Source of the DNA: Brachynemurus nebulosus | Lineage: Eukaryota; Arthropoda; Insecta; Neuroptera; Myrmeleontidae | NCBI GenBank assembly: GCA_035578155.1 | Contig: JAPWDM010000008.1 | Coordinates: forward strand, 28,318,280-28,382,279 | Length of the DNA stretch: 64,000 nucleotides | Direction: 5' to 3' | Shown: piece by piece, positions 46,226 to 57,688 of the stretch | How positions within the stretch are numbered: the first letter of the stretch is position 1 | Layout of the letters: each line of letters begins with the position of its first letter | Notes under the pieces: model-generated | Seen by the model: only the letters and a program-made list of their open reading frames with translations | The model's database searches: none | Told to the model about the DNA's origin: nothing | Translations under genes and position numbers: made by a program

Positions 46226-46582
46226 AAAAAAATTTTAGTTACATTTCGAAAGATATAATATCGATAGACTCACCTGACTACTGCGTATGTCACCTAACAC
46301 AATTTATAACAATATTAACTAATTTGCCCGTAGCGGAAACTACAAATTTAATAATTAATTAATAAAATTAAAAAATACTCCTGACGGAGCATGGAGCATA
46401 ATATAGCGAATTTCTAGTTCCAAAAAAAACCTCATTTTGAAGCTCAGTATTTTGCAAACCACTTTCCAACACGAAAAAGTAACTAAAAAATTGACATTTT
46501 CTTTTTTTGCTATTTGTTAATTGAAGTCTAAAGAATTGACTATTTGGGCTATTAACTAAAAACAGTACACAAAAAACAATTT

Positions 46583-47142
46583 TTAACCCTTTGCAATCGA
46601 TCGGCGCCGCCACGGCGACACAATAAATATTAATTTCACTCGTTAGGCGCCGCAGCGGCGCCATAAACAATAGGTACGTATTTTATTATTTACAATACGC
46701 TAGGGGACCTAAGGCCCGATTTACATTAACGCTCCGCTCTCAGTACGATATCACTCCGTTCCCGGTTCGATAAAATATTCTTAGATAACAAATAATGAGT
46801 GTATTCACATCATCGCTCCAATACCAATACCACTGAATATTTTATCGGAGCGATATCAGACCCTATATCGATGATAGTGAACACGTTTTTGATTCCACTT
46901 CGTTCCGTTTCTCAGCCTTCTTCATTTATTTGAAAATTATTATATTAGGAAAACATGATACAACACAACGACGCGACGTCTTGCTACAATACATTGTGAT
47001 ACATACTACTAAAATTAACTAATAGATATATTGTATTATGGATATTATGTTCTCCTAATACAATAGTGTTTGCAGCGTTTTAAAACTACTGTTGAGTAGC
47101 TGAGTGCCTATACTAAAAAATGGTTCGAGTGCAAAGGGTTAA
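46583..47142. mobile_element. piggyBac-like MITE (TTAACCCTTTGCA)
   Basis: TTAACCCTTTGCAATCGATC (46583) and, inverted, TTAACCCTTTGCACTCGAAC (ending 47142): the classic TTAA target plus CCCTTTGC ends. Just inside the left end are GC palindromes GGCGCCGCC and GGCGCCGCAGCGGCGCC. No transposase. The overlapping minus frame 46368-46670 is incidental. Confidence 0.88.
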
Positions 47143-48604
47143 TTTCTCTCGAACATCCGCTTAATAATCGTCCAAAAACATATCTTTTGTAATTTTTTCG
47201 GTTCTTTGCTATGGTGTAGAAAAAATTTCGAAAAACTTTTTTGGAAACATACATTCCTTTGAGGTGCTAGACACTGGACTTATTTGACTGAAGAACTCAT
47301 CCAAGGGTCTGAGATTTTCAACATTTTCATCAAATCTCAAAAAAAAAAAAATGGAATTTTCGGCTCCTGGGACCTCAAAACAAATTTCTATCATAATTCC
47401 GGATTCTTCTTGTAGAAAGTTATTCTAAGGAAATTTTAATATCGTTCGTTATACATAGACTATTCCATGATACCAAAGTGAAAAATTAAATAATATTATT
47501 CGCTGTTAGAGAATAAATATTTTCTTTGAGCATATAATATCTAATAAAAATTGATATTTCAAACGTATACCCTCATAGAAATGAAGTGATATAAATTTTA
47601 AATTTCTTAGGCAAATTTTAATTTTAAATTTCGGTACAATATTCTCAATTCTCTACAATCTAGCTCATTGAATAATTCGAAGGTATACGCGGCCATCGAG
47701 GAATGCGAATCTGAATAGAAAAAATGAGCATTGATAATGTTGAAAGAAGGCACTGGGTAAACAATAAACGATCCGGATAAAAAAAAAAACGGTTGAGGGC
47801 TGTCAAGCATAAAATATTGGAGCTCAGTTTTTCAAAGGTAAACTAATAAAATATTTATTCGAATTAAATTAGTTTTTTATTACACTGACTATGATGTGAT
47901 GTGCACATTTTCATTTCTAACCAACAATAAATGAGCACCTAAGATTTTTTTACCGAAGCAGTTCTAAAATAAGTCGAAAATTTCCCTCTTTTAAATTTAT
48001 CGATGAATACCAACAAAAGTGTCTTTAAGTCACGTGTATAATACATATCTGTCGCAAATATAGTCTGTTTAGAAAGAGCTTGATCAAAATATTGTTACGA
48101 GTATCGGTACGAGTAAATAGTTAGTTGTTCCATGAGAAAATTATGAAACTGAAATTAGGGGATAACATTGCATTTTTCGGTACCAGCGTTGTTCCTGAAC
48201 AACGTTAACTTAAACAATACCTAGAAAATATAAAATCGTCTTTCCCTCCTTAGTTTTCCAGAAGTTTTCGACAACATTGATGCTAATTTCATATTCTACA
48301 AGTAGATGGTGATAGGTGTCTCTCAAGTGTCTAAAAACAAGCTGTTTTAGTGTGAAGGTTACACCGTTGTACTTTTTTTATAAACAAGAATTTATAATGA
48401 ATTATTTAATTTATTAGAAATTAATAAAAGTACCTATCTTTTTTTGTATTAAGAATGGACAATATACAATAGGAAAAATCGAAAAATTATTTCGCAAGTA
48501 TCGTTTTCATAATTTTGTTCTGAAAGGGTTAAAAAACTTCAGAGTGGGCGATTTTACAGCATTTATAGTTTAAAACTTATTTCTAGCATATGTTTACCAC
48601 GGTT
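47143..48604. other. No supported feature
   Basis: AT-rich; no domain in short minus frames (47209-47394, 47607-47810). Confidence 0.35.
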
Positions 48605-48935
48605 ATCCTAACAAATATTATAAATGCGAAAGTGAGTTTGTTTGTTTGTTTGTTCGACTGGATTTCACTCTTCAACAGCTTAACCAATCAACTTGAAACT
48701 TTGCACAGATGTAGCTTGCGGGATAGTGATGGTTATAAGCTACTTTTTATCTCGGGAAATATTTCATTCCCAAGGGAAAATGTATTAAATTACAACAGCT
48801 GACTATTAAAAAACGGACAATTGGTTCCAAGTTTTGTACTGTTAACAGAAGGGATAAAAAATGACACAAACTACTTTCTAACCTGCGAAAATATCTAAAT
48901 CCTGTGGGTAATCTTATTCCCGTGGGAAATATAGG
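48605..48935 (+). repeat. SINE/RTE-tail-like dispersed repeat
   Basis: ACAAATATTATAAATGCGAA then AGTGAGTTTGTTTGTTTGTT, CTTGAAACTTTGCACAGATG and ATTTCATTCCCAAGGG: a module seen across arthropod genomes at the 3' side of non-LTR-related repeats. It is cut at about 48935 by the palindromic element. Confidence 0.6.
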
Positions 48936-48963
48936 GGAGGGGGGGCAAAATCGGGTACCCCAA

Positions 48964-50883
48964 AAAGGGCATAGCCGGGTAAGATAGGGAAAACGGCCCT
49001 TGACGCAAAATTGATTGTTTTTATAGGAAATAATACTTCTTAGCCCCAGATATATTCCTACTAAATTTCAACCCTCCGAGGCTAATAGTTTATGAATACA
49101 CAAACAGACAAAAATTTTCAAAAAAAATTTTTTTTGACGAAATTACTGAACCGATTTATTTGAGTTTAATATATATTGGGTACCCACGTTAGACGAAGTA
49201 ATGAAAAAAAAATTAACGTTATATCCCTTTATTATACTAATTTTTTTAAATTTTTAAATTTAAGAAAATTTTTTTTTGACACTTAGGCGTTAGCGACACC
49301 CACCATTTTTTGTTCAATAATTTGTCTCTTAGTACTCTATAACATATATTTTTATGGAAAAATTTTAGTTGGTAGAACATAGTAATATTTCAATACAAAT
49401 GCATGCCATGTTCGGTACTACATATATTACTTATGTATAAAAAGGACCATAAAGTAAAGCATCTGCCTTATTTCTAAAACACAGTAGAATTCTAAGCAGT
49501 GCAATAAAATGTTCTCTTCCCCCCTGAGTTGCAGTTCTTGGAGTTCCTGTGACGTCTAAAAAAATATATATTTTGAGCTGTTATAAAAAATATGTTTTAA
49601 CTTGCTAAAAAATAATTTTCAAGGTTAATTTTACCATGAATCTGAATATTTGAATGAAATCAATAAAATTATCTCAGCATACTTACTAATTAAAATTGTA
49701 TCTAACTCAACAAAAATTATAAGTTTTAGAAACTTTATTCAAATAAAGATACTAATAATAACAATAATACGTCTTAAATGTTATATTGCTTTAATAATAA
49801 TAAACATTAACTTAATAAAATGGAACAAAAAACTTCAACAATGTATAGTAATAACAACAATCCGGCTAAAACCTGTTGTAGTTATTACATGTACATATAA
49901 CTAACTTGAAGAAAGTAGTGTACAATTGTACGCAATATGTAGCTTGTCCCTCTCACTTGATGTTTTTGTTGCAATTCTTAAGGAGGTGCAGAAAGTGGAT
50001 TTTTTCTGTAATAAAATTACATACGTTCATAACTACGACAAACAAGCTTAGACAAACGTCTAGCTTTATCTGCCGTCTGTCTTATTTTGTTAACACGATG
50101 ACGGGTCATGGGGAATTATAAAGAAATGACCAACTGGTATACTATTTTGATAGCTAATCAACTTTGTATGAAATTGTTGACATCGTAAGACGTGGTGTAT
50201 GAGCTAACAAAGTTTCACTTGACGTCTTATAAAGGAAAAAACTCTAACAAAAGAGAAATCAATGTCTATCTTGTTTTATTGATAAAAAAAGACAAACGGC
50301 AGATAGTGTTGGACTTTTGTAAATTTAAACTAGTTTATCGTAGTTATGAACGTATGTAATTATATTATTTTAGAAATAGGGTAGATATTTTACTTTATAG
50401 TCCTTTTTATACATAAGTAATATATGTAGTACCGAACATGGCATGCATTTGTACTGAAATATTATTATGTTCTACCAACTAAAATTTTTCCATAAAAATA
50501 TATGTTATAGAGTACTAAGAGACAAATTATTGAAGAAAAAATGGTGGGTGTCGCTAATGCATAAGTGCCAAAAAAAAATTTTCTTAAAATTAAAAATTTA
50601 AAAAAATTAGTATAATAAAGGGATATAACATTAATTTTTTTTTTATTACTTCGTCTAAGGTGGGTACATAATATATATTAAACTCAAATAAATCGGTTCA
50701 ATAATTTCGTCAAAAAAAAATTTTTTTGAAAATTTTTGTCTGTTTGTGTATTCATAAACTATTAGCCTCGGAGGGTTGAAATTGGGCAGGAATGTATCTG
50801 GGGCTAAGAAGTATTATTTCCTATAAAAACAATCAATTTTGCGTCAAGGGCCGTTTTCCCTATCTTACCCGGCTATGCCCTTT
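48964..50883. mobile_element. 1.92-kb palindromic element with nested inner palindrome
   Basis: Outer arms (48964-49475 and 50376-50883) mirror each other from AAGGGCATAGCCGGGTAAGA through CAAACAGACAAAAATTTTC and CGAACATGGCATGCATTTG. An unpaired AT-rich 0.5-kb insert follows on the left (49480-50000). Inner arms (about 50005-50107 and 50258-50372) contain ACATACGTTCATAACTACGA and AAACGTCTAG…CTGCCGTCTGTC. The centre (50130-50235) is related to 62170-62300. Frames at 49650-50121 are not supported. Confidence 0.8.
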
Positions 50884-52276
50884 GGTAAAAATTTTTATAT
50901 TTTCAAATTTGATAATATTGAAAACCAAATAAATACCTATATTATAATATATTATAAATATATTATAATATATCAATATTTACAAAAAATATTGATAATA
51001 TAACTTTCTGTAGTAAGGATTATTAAAAAAAAATAATTATTTTTCGCCTCTACATCCACTGCTAATATTAATGCTGATTCGTTTTACGTAAATTACTCCT
51101 AAAAAAATATTATTATTTAGAATGAAATAGTTTATGAATAGTTTACGCAAGGATCAAATATATTTATATTATTATATTTGTGTTTCTGGCTATTAATAAA
51201 CAACGAATTCATAATTATAAGCAACTTTTTAGCACAAGCAATAACTACTGATAAAAACAAACCGATGGCGGGGTACTAGCTAACGCCACTATTACTGGAA
51301 TTACCACCATTCAAGCGATTAAAGTGAAACTTTACAAACAGAAAGTTTACCGGGGGAAAATAGTTCACGTAGAAAATTAATGGCTGCAAATAAATACAAA
51401 TGATAGAAAATTAGTAGCGTATAGTATCTTACATCACCCTTCTGTGCATGTAAATATAGGGTGACCATACAACGACTGAAAGATTTTTTTATACATTTTT
51501 TAAACGGAGATTTTTATTAAAATTTTCAAGATTCCATTACTTTCAATATTGAAGATTAAAAAAGGGAATACGGGCAAAAATTTAATGCTAGCATATCCAC
51601 TAACTTTTGGAAAATCACAGACTGTTCCATTTGTTTCACACTGGGCAAAAGTTTTACTCGCTACTGGCAATCATAGGCTGATATTTTAATCTCTAACGGA
51701 TGCTCTGTAACCTGCAAAATGTCGAAAGCAAAAAAAAACTGAAAACGAACAAGTTATGAATTTTTAAAATCCTCCAGTCTGTTAATCGCCAACCTATATC
51801 TGTAGAAGAGATAATTTATTTTTTTTTAAATATAGTTAGATCTCTTAAATACGTACAAAATTCTTGTTTAATTTGTATTTAAAATATTTGTCATCAATCA
51901 TTATAAAACTACTAATAACCTGCAAAAATCATATTCTGAAGCCATATTTCGATTTTTTTTTTTATTTCTATTTAATTCTTTTGAAAAGTTCCTTATCGCG
52001 ATATTTTTTTATGCAATTGTGAATTAATACTTTTCTGGTCGGAAAAAACTGTTTGCACGACTTGAAATTGTCAGGAAAGGAGCGGTATCGATAAGACGTT
52101 ATTTTCGCCTCATCCTCTCCATGAATTCTTATATGTGCATTAGGTTTACATGAAGGTAAATAGTAAGATGGAATGAATATTCTCATTTATCTATTCTCAT
52201 TTATCATTTATTTTTCAGTTGATCTCATAATTATAGGAAGGTTTTATGAAAAGGCAAAATTATGAAATTAATCAAC
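50884..52276. other. No supported gene
   Basis: Palindromic TATTATAATATA runs at 50938-50975. The minus frame 51968-52186 lies 3' of the SWIM fragment but has no recognisable domain. Confidence 0.35.
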
Positions 52277-52329
52277 TTTATTTGGATAATTTTAAAAGTT
52301 TCAACATTTTTAAACTCTACACTCCTTAT

Positions 52330-52740
52330 CTAGTCTTCATTCTCGTCACTCCAATATCCTTCAACATTTGCGTCCATTAGAAATTTTTTGAAGTCGCACG
52401 CAACGCTTCGAATAGTATGATCCTGATATCTGTTGTAACTTAAGTACCAGATTACAGAGGCAATATGAGCGCAGCAACCAACAAGTCTTGCGCCTACTTT
52501 GCATTGACAGTACCAGATTAGTACAGTGGTGGGATTGTACTCTATCCAAATGGAGTATATTTCGAAAGCTGTGTGCCTGGACTGAATTTTTATTCTTAAA
52601 ATATCACTCGAATCTTTATGCAGAAATATTTTATAAAGACCTTGGTCATCTATGTAAGAGTGGGAAATTTTCATTTTTTTCACTCCTATATGCCGTCAAA
52701 ACGACGAAGTGATATGTTCCAACAAGTTTGTGCCGTGGTG
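52330..52740 (-). pseudogene. SWIM zinc-finger protein fragment (transposon-associated type)
   Basis: On the minus strand the frame ending at 52330 has a SWIM signature: CQCKVGARLVGCCAH (C-x-C…C-x-H) followed by IASVIWYLSYNRYQD, with N-terminal KISHSYIDDQGLYKIFLHKD and IRIKIQSRH-type strands and an acidic C-terminus SDENED. A short upstream piece in another frame (52739-52690, MPPRHKLVGTYHFVVLTAYR) fits the same family, implying one frameshift; a TGA lies in between. An AATAAA on the minus strand at 52282-52277 is about 50 bp past the stop. Proteins of this kind are multicopy in insect genomes and linked to DNA transposons. There is no ATG start and no upstream catalytic part, so a decayed 3' fragment is most likely. 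Confidence 0.7.
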
Positions 52741-53129
52741 GCATTTCAATAAATTTATTTTATGCATTTATATAATGACCAATTTTTTAATTGTAAAATC
52801 ATTTTATTTGTGTTTACCTATGAGCGCAAAATGGAAGCAACGTAATTTTTAAATAAATTGTACAGTAACATGATAACATTAAAATAACATAAAAAAACTG
52901 CTTCCTCCATTCGCTCTATGTAAAAAAAAAAATTGAAATGTTATTGAAAATGTCTTATTTTGAACGAAAATCACAGTTAGACCAAAGTTTGGCGTTCCAC
53001 AGGTCATATCAATTGTAGTTTTCCTTCTAAGATATACATATTTTCTTGTCAAGCATATAGTCTACTTTCAAGATATATAACGAAAACATTAAATCGTAGA
53101 CATTTCTTTTTTCGTCATTTTGGGGCGGA

Positions 53130-53871
53130 AATAAGGCTTTATCGATACCCCTCCTTTTTCTTCAAAACTAAAAATCATATATTTTAATTGGAATAACTAG
53201 GTCGTGTAACATGAAAAATAATTTTCCGACAATGTAATTATGAATGTAGATAAATACCGATTCTTTAGGATCACAGAAATATCGGCTCTTTTTTAAGCAT
53301 CACAGGAATGTTTAAAAACAAATTCGTTAGTTTTAAATTAGATTTCTTTTAGCCTGGAATCATTTCCACCGTTAGTTGAAATAACATTAGATGGTGTAAT
53401 ATGAAATATCGTTTTCCGATCAATTTGTCTTCCATGTGTTTTAGATAAATATTGACACTTTTTTAAACATTAGTGAAATGTTTAAAGACAATTTTTTAAT
53501 TTTAAATATAACTCATACAGCCGGAATCATTTCCACCATAAATAGGAATAATCTTAGGTTGTGTAACATGAAATGTCGTTTTCCGACTATCTTGGTCTAC
53601 CATCTGTCTAGCTCCGATGTTTCCTGTTTTTTAACAAAAAGGTTGTGACATATTGTCTTAGATGTGTGTTATCATTAGCTGGAGATAAGAATTCCAAAAC
53701 ATGACATTTTTATCGCCAAAAACCTACTTTTTGCATAAACTAGCGCCGCTTTATCTTTCTTTTTTTTTAATAAAAATTATAATTATTCTTGTTATTCGTT
53801 GTAATTGAGGTATCTTTCTACGGACCGGGGAGATACTTTTGCGGCCCGGCACTGGAATTTGAGAAACACTG
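53130..53871 (-). mobile_element. hAT-like non-autonomous element with ~180-bp internal repeats
   Basis: The terminus on the minus strand is CAGTGTTTCTCAAATTCCAG (from 53871) followed by a GC-rich GCCGGGCCGCAAAAG tract, a hAT-type end. Internally, three diverged units share GGAATCATTTCCACC, TTAGGTTGTGTAACATGAAA and TCGTTTTCCGAC at about 53180, 53385 and 53555. The other terminus was not located. The same units occur inverted at 58050-58900. Confidence 0.6.
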
Positions 53872-54118
53872 TGCTATACGATATCTGTGCACGTTGTTGA
53901 CAAAAACTGAAATACCGAACCCATGAAAAAATTATCTGCCAAATCGAGCGAATGACAAAAGTCATCTGCAAAACCGAATAATTGACAAAAATTATTTAGT
54001 GTACAGACAGAAATAAATGCAGAATTAGGGCTGGATAACACGTGATCCTCAAATTAAATAATTAATTTTTTTTTCATATACCTATTTAATTTTCAATATT
54101 CTTTGGAAATGTAAAACT

Positions 54119-54640
54119 GACAAGGAGCATCACGGGGGTGTACCCCTCCGATTTTGTTTATTCTTTGATATATTGTAGAACATCGAAAAATAAGAGACAC
54201 CAATTTTTAATATTCTTTGGAAATGTAAAACTAACAAGGAGCATCATGGGAGTGCACCCCTCCGATTTTGTTTATTCTTTGATATGTTGTAGAACATCGA
54301 AAAATAAGAGACACCAATTTTTACCCTCTTTTCGTAAAGTTAACCCCTAAATTTTAACCCCCAACCACCCCTGTTGACGTAATTTAAACAAGTTGCATAT
54401 CAATAGATAGCTCTTTAAAAAAGAGCAATATCGCCAATTTAAACTTTTACTCTATCTCTTACCGTTTTAGAGATATTTATCAAATTAAATTTTTACCCCA
54501 ATTTTTGAAGGGTAATTTCACCCTTTCAAACTGTTTTACAGCCGCTAAAAAAAAATACGTGTCTCTTATTTTTCGATGTTCTAGAACATATCAAAGAATA
54601 AACAAAATCGGAGGGGTACACCCCTGTGATGCTCCTTGTA
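54119..54640. mobile_element. Palindrome-family element with different ends and a 114-bp duplication
   Basis: Ends ACAAGGAGCATCACGGGGGT (54119) and its inverse (ending 54639), followed by GTACCCCTCCGATTTTG and AATAAGAGACACC. The left terminal region is duplicated in tandem (units at 54095 and 54209). The interior (54345-54560), with GTTAAC-CCC, CCAACCACCCCTGTTGA and GCTCTTTAAAAAAGAGC, matches the arm interior of the 39884 palindrome but is present once, so this copy is only terminally inverted. Frames at 54138-54350 are the duplicate. Confidence 0.8.
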
Positions 54641-55997
54641 AGTAAAAAGAGTATGCTAGAGTAATTATTATTGACAATCAGTAATACTTAGGTTACGAAA
54701 CTGATATTAGTTTTTCCCTCGTGTTTTTTTTTTTAATTACTTTTTTGTAGGGCCGCCAAATATTCTGGTATTTACAATTTTACCCACCGACGCAAAATTT
54801 TGTTAATCACTGATCTAAATGAAAAAAGGAAAAGTAGACACATACATAATATACGACAACATGTTAAATTTTTGTCATTTTAACCCAACATTTCAAAAAT
54901 ACTTAAATAACAAAGTAGGACACACAGGATTCATACAAATGATGTGTTAGGTATTGTGTCTAGAATAGACAATGAAATGATCTCATTTATGTCAACTTCA
55001 ATCCATTATAATGATAATAATTCATTTACATGTATCAACAATATCAAATTTTCAAAGAACATAACTCATTTGGCGAAGTTGACGAAGAAGAAACAAACTT
55101 TTAACTGTTATTCTAGTTAGAGTACAACAACTTGAATAAAACTTTTCACTCATCTTTCATTTTGTATTATTCAAAATCATATAAGCTCGATTATCCCATA
55201 TTTATTTATACGTATAGATAGGTATACATTTCTACGAGAAATTGGCTTTTTATTACGTGCGATAGGAAGCGCCACTGGTATTAGTAATGGATAAATATTT
55301 GCAACTTTTCAACCATGTCAGTAAGTGAGATGATTCTTGCATTTATGTAAGTATATTTTATTATGTTAAACAAAATTGAAAGTGCCTTGTTGTCAGCAGG
55401 AAGCCGCAACGTGTCTTATATTAGACCAAGAGATTTTCACAGTTATTCATCGAAAAGTAATGAAAGATATAAAGGTAATGAAAAAAATTGGATAAAATTT
55501 TAGGGTCGCTCGCGTGGCTTCCTTTGGAAAATTCAATTTTATTTTATAAATAAGAAAAATAAGTTTATCATTGCAGCAATGGTAAAAATAGACCTTCGCG
55601 ATTTTAGCTCCTAAAATATGAAGTTTCGAATGAACAGTTAGATCATTTAAGTTTTTCAAGATCATTCAATAACTTTAGCATCATTTAGATTTTAGACTAA
55701 CCATTTATTTTAGCTGATCAATTACCAGCAGATTATTTCCAATCAAACATAGCATTTTATTAATGATGAGGTGCCAAAATTTTTAAATGGCCTTTAAAAA
55801 CTTTAACCCTTCAAAAAAATTTCTATCAGTGACCAGTTAGTCAAACTAATTGACCTTCTATGACTATCTTCTGACATTTTAAATGATCTAATTGGTCATT
55901 CGAATTTTCACATATGAGGTGCTAAGATCGCGGAGTTTAAAAATAGAGAGTTTTGTACAGGACCAATACACAAGTTGATTTTGTATTTTAATAAACT
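54641..55997. other. No supported feature
   Basis: AT-rich; nothing recognised. Confidence 0.35.
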
Positions 55998-57138
55998 TAC
56001 AAGGAGAGGGCACGACCTGGTAAATTGATTTCGGGATGGGATTTCGCAGGATCATAGTCCCTCCGAAGATTAATCAATTGTGAAAATATAAAGACCCAAT
56101 GGCCAGCCAATTTCGAGAAAAACGCTTTCAAAATTCTAGCTTCATTTACTGAATGTTTATATATGAGTTATTTTTGTGTCAAATCAACGAAAAGATAGCG
56201 CAGTCGGCTGCGTGTTAAACTGGTGACTAGAGGGCACGGGTTCGACACTGACAACAAAGTATTATATTCTTTTTTATATTTTGTTAATTAAATATTATAA
56301 TTAATAAATTTCAAAAATAAGTAATTATTCCCAACAATAAATATTATAAATTAAAATATAATTGTAATTTTTTTTAATTCGTAACCATTTACTGAATACT
56401 TTTTTAATAAGTAATTTGGCTTTTTTTTTAAACAGGTAAATAATAAAATTACCAAAATCATTTTCTAATTAAAAATTAAGAATTTTATTGATAAATTTAC
56501 TTATAATTGTATACAAGAACCGGAATGATAATTTTTATAAAAACATTCAAAACAGAAAATATTTTCGCATCTTGTACAGTTCATAAAAGATGATTTTGTA
56601 CACGAACATGAAAATTACATTCCGGTTCTTGTATATAATTATAAGTAAATTTATAATCAATAAAATTCTTAATTTTTTTAATTAAAAAATTTTTTTGGTA
56701 ATTTTATTATTTACCTGTTTAAAAAAAAAGCCAAATTACTTATTAAAAAAATATTCAGTAAATGGTTACGAATTAAAAAAAAAAAAATACAATTACATTT
56801 TAACTTATGATATTTATTGTTAGAAATAATTATTTATTTTTGAAATTTATTAATTTTAATATTTAATTAACAAAAACAAAAAAAAAATAAAAAAATAAAT
56901 AAATAATAATAATAATACTTGCAGTCAATCTGAATCTAACCCGTGCACTCTAGTCACCAGTCTAACACTGGTGTTTTGGTATTCAGTAAATGAAGCTAGA
57001 ATTTTGAAAGTATTTTTCTTGAAATTCGCTGACCAATGGGTCTTTATATTTTCACAATTGGTTAATCTTCGGAGGGACTATAATCCTGCGAAATTCAATC
57101 CCGAAATCAATTTCCCAGGTCGTGCCCTCTCTTTGTTA
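55998..57138. mobile_element. 1.14-kb palindrome with tRNA-like segment in its arms
   Basis: Arms of about 520 bp mirror from TACAAGGAGAGGGCACGACC (55998) to the end at 57138, through GATTTCGGGATGGGATTTCG, the tRNA-like segment (56208-56262, decayed partner 56930-56975), long A/T runs and ATAATTGTATACAAGAACCG, meeting in a spacer near 56530-56620. The frame 56971-57189 is arm sequence. The ACAAGGAG ends resemble those of 54119-54640. Confidence 0.85.
56208..56262 (+). repeat. tRNA-like segment with A and B boxes
   Basis: GATAGCGCAGTCGGCTGCGT contains an A-box-like TAGCGCAGTCGG, and CACGGGTTCGACAC a B-box-like GGTTCGA, 37 bp apart as in a tRNA promoter. A clean acceptor stem was not found. 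It is probably the Pol III head of a SINE captured in the palindrome arm. Confidence 0.55.
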
Positions 57139-57688
57139 GTCAAAAAACACTACAAGTTATGTAAATTTTATAATCATAATATTTTATGATATATTCAATA
57201 CAGGGGTATATAAACAATACTAATCTTAACTCAGCCTCAGAGAAAAGTGACAAGGCTGTATCCATATACTTGTCTTACTGGAATGCTCATTTGTTGGTAT
57301 AGATCGGCATTAAAATCTTATAAGCTCTATATACAAATAGTTGGGGATTATGTCTAAAACTCTAACAGTATTCAAAATAAATTGCTCACATCACTTGACG
57401 GCGACATTCGGCCATGTTTACTTATTGCCTTTATACCTATAATCTATTAGATGTCAATTGTTACTTGACTGCTCATTTGTATCTTAACACAAAGGACATT
57501 TGTGGCAACATGCATGCTAGTGTGGTGCATATAACAATGTTATTGGATAGACACTATTGCTATTTTGTTAATATATTAGATTATGCCTGTATATTATACC
57601 ATCACTGCGTATATTGCCTTTATTAATTACACTTTACAAAATATGTTAAAATTTGGTTGCATATATTGAGTAGATGAGTTGTTTAGAG
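57139..57688. other. No supported feature
   Basis: The frame 57414-57626 has no recognisable domain. Confidence 0.35.
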
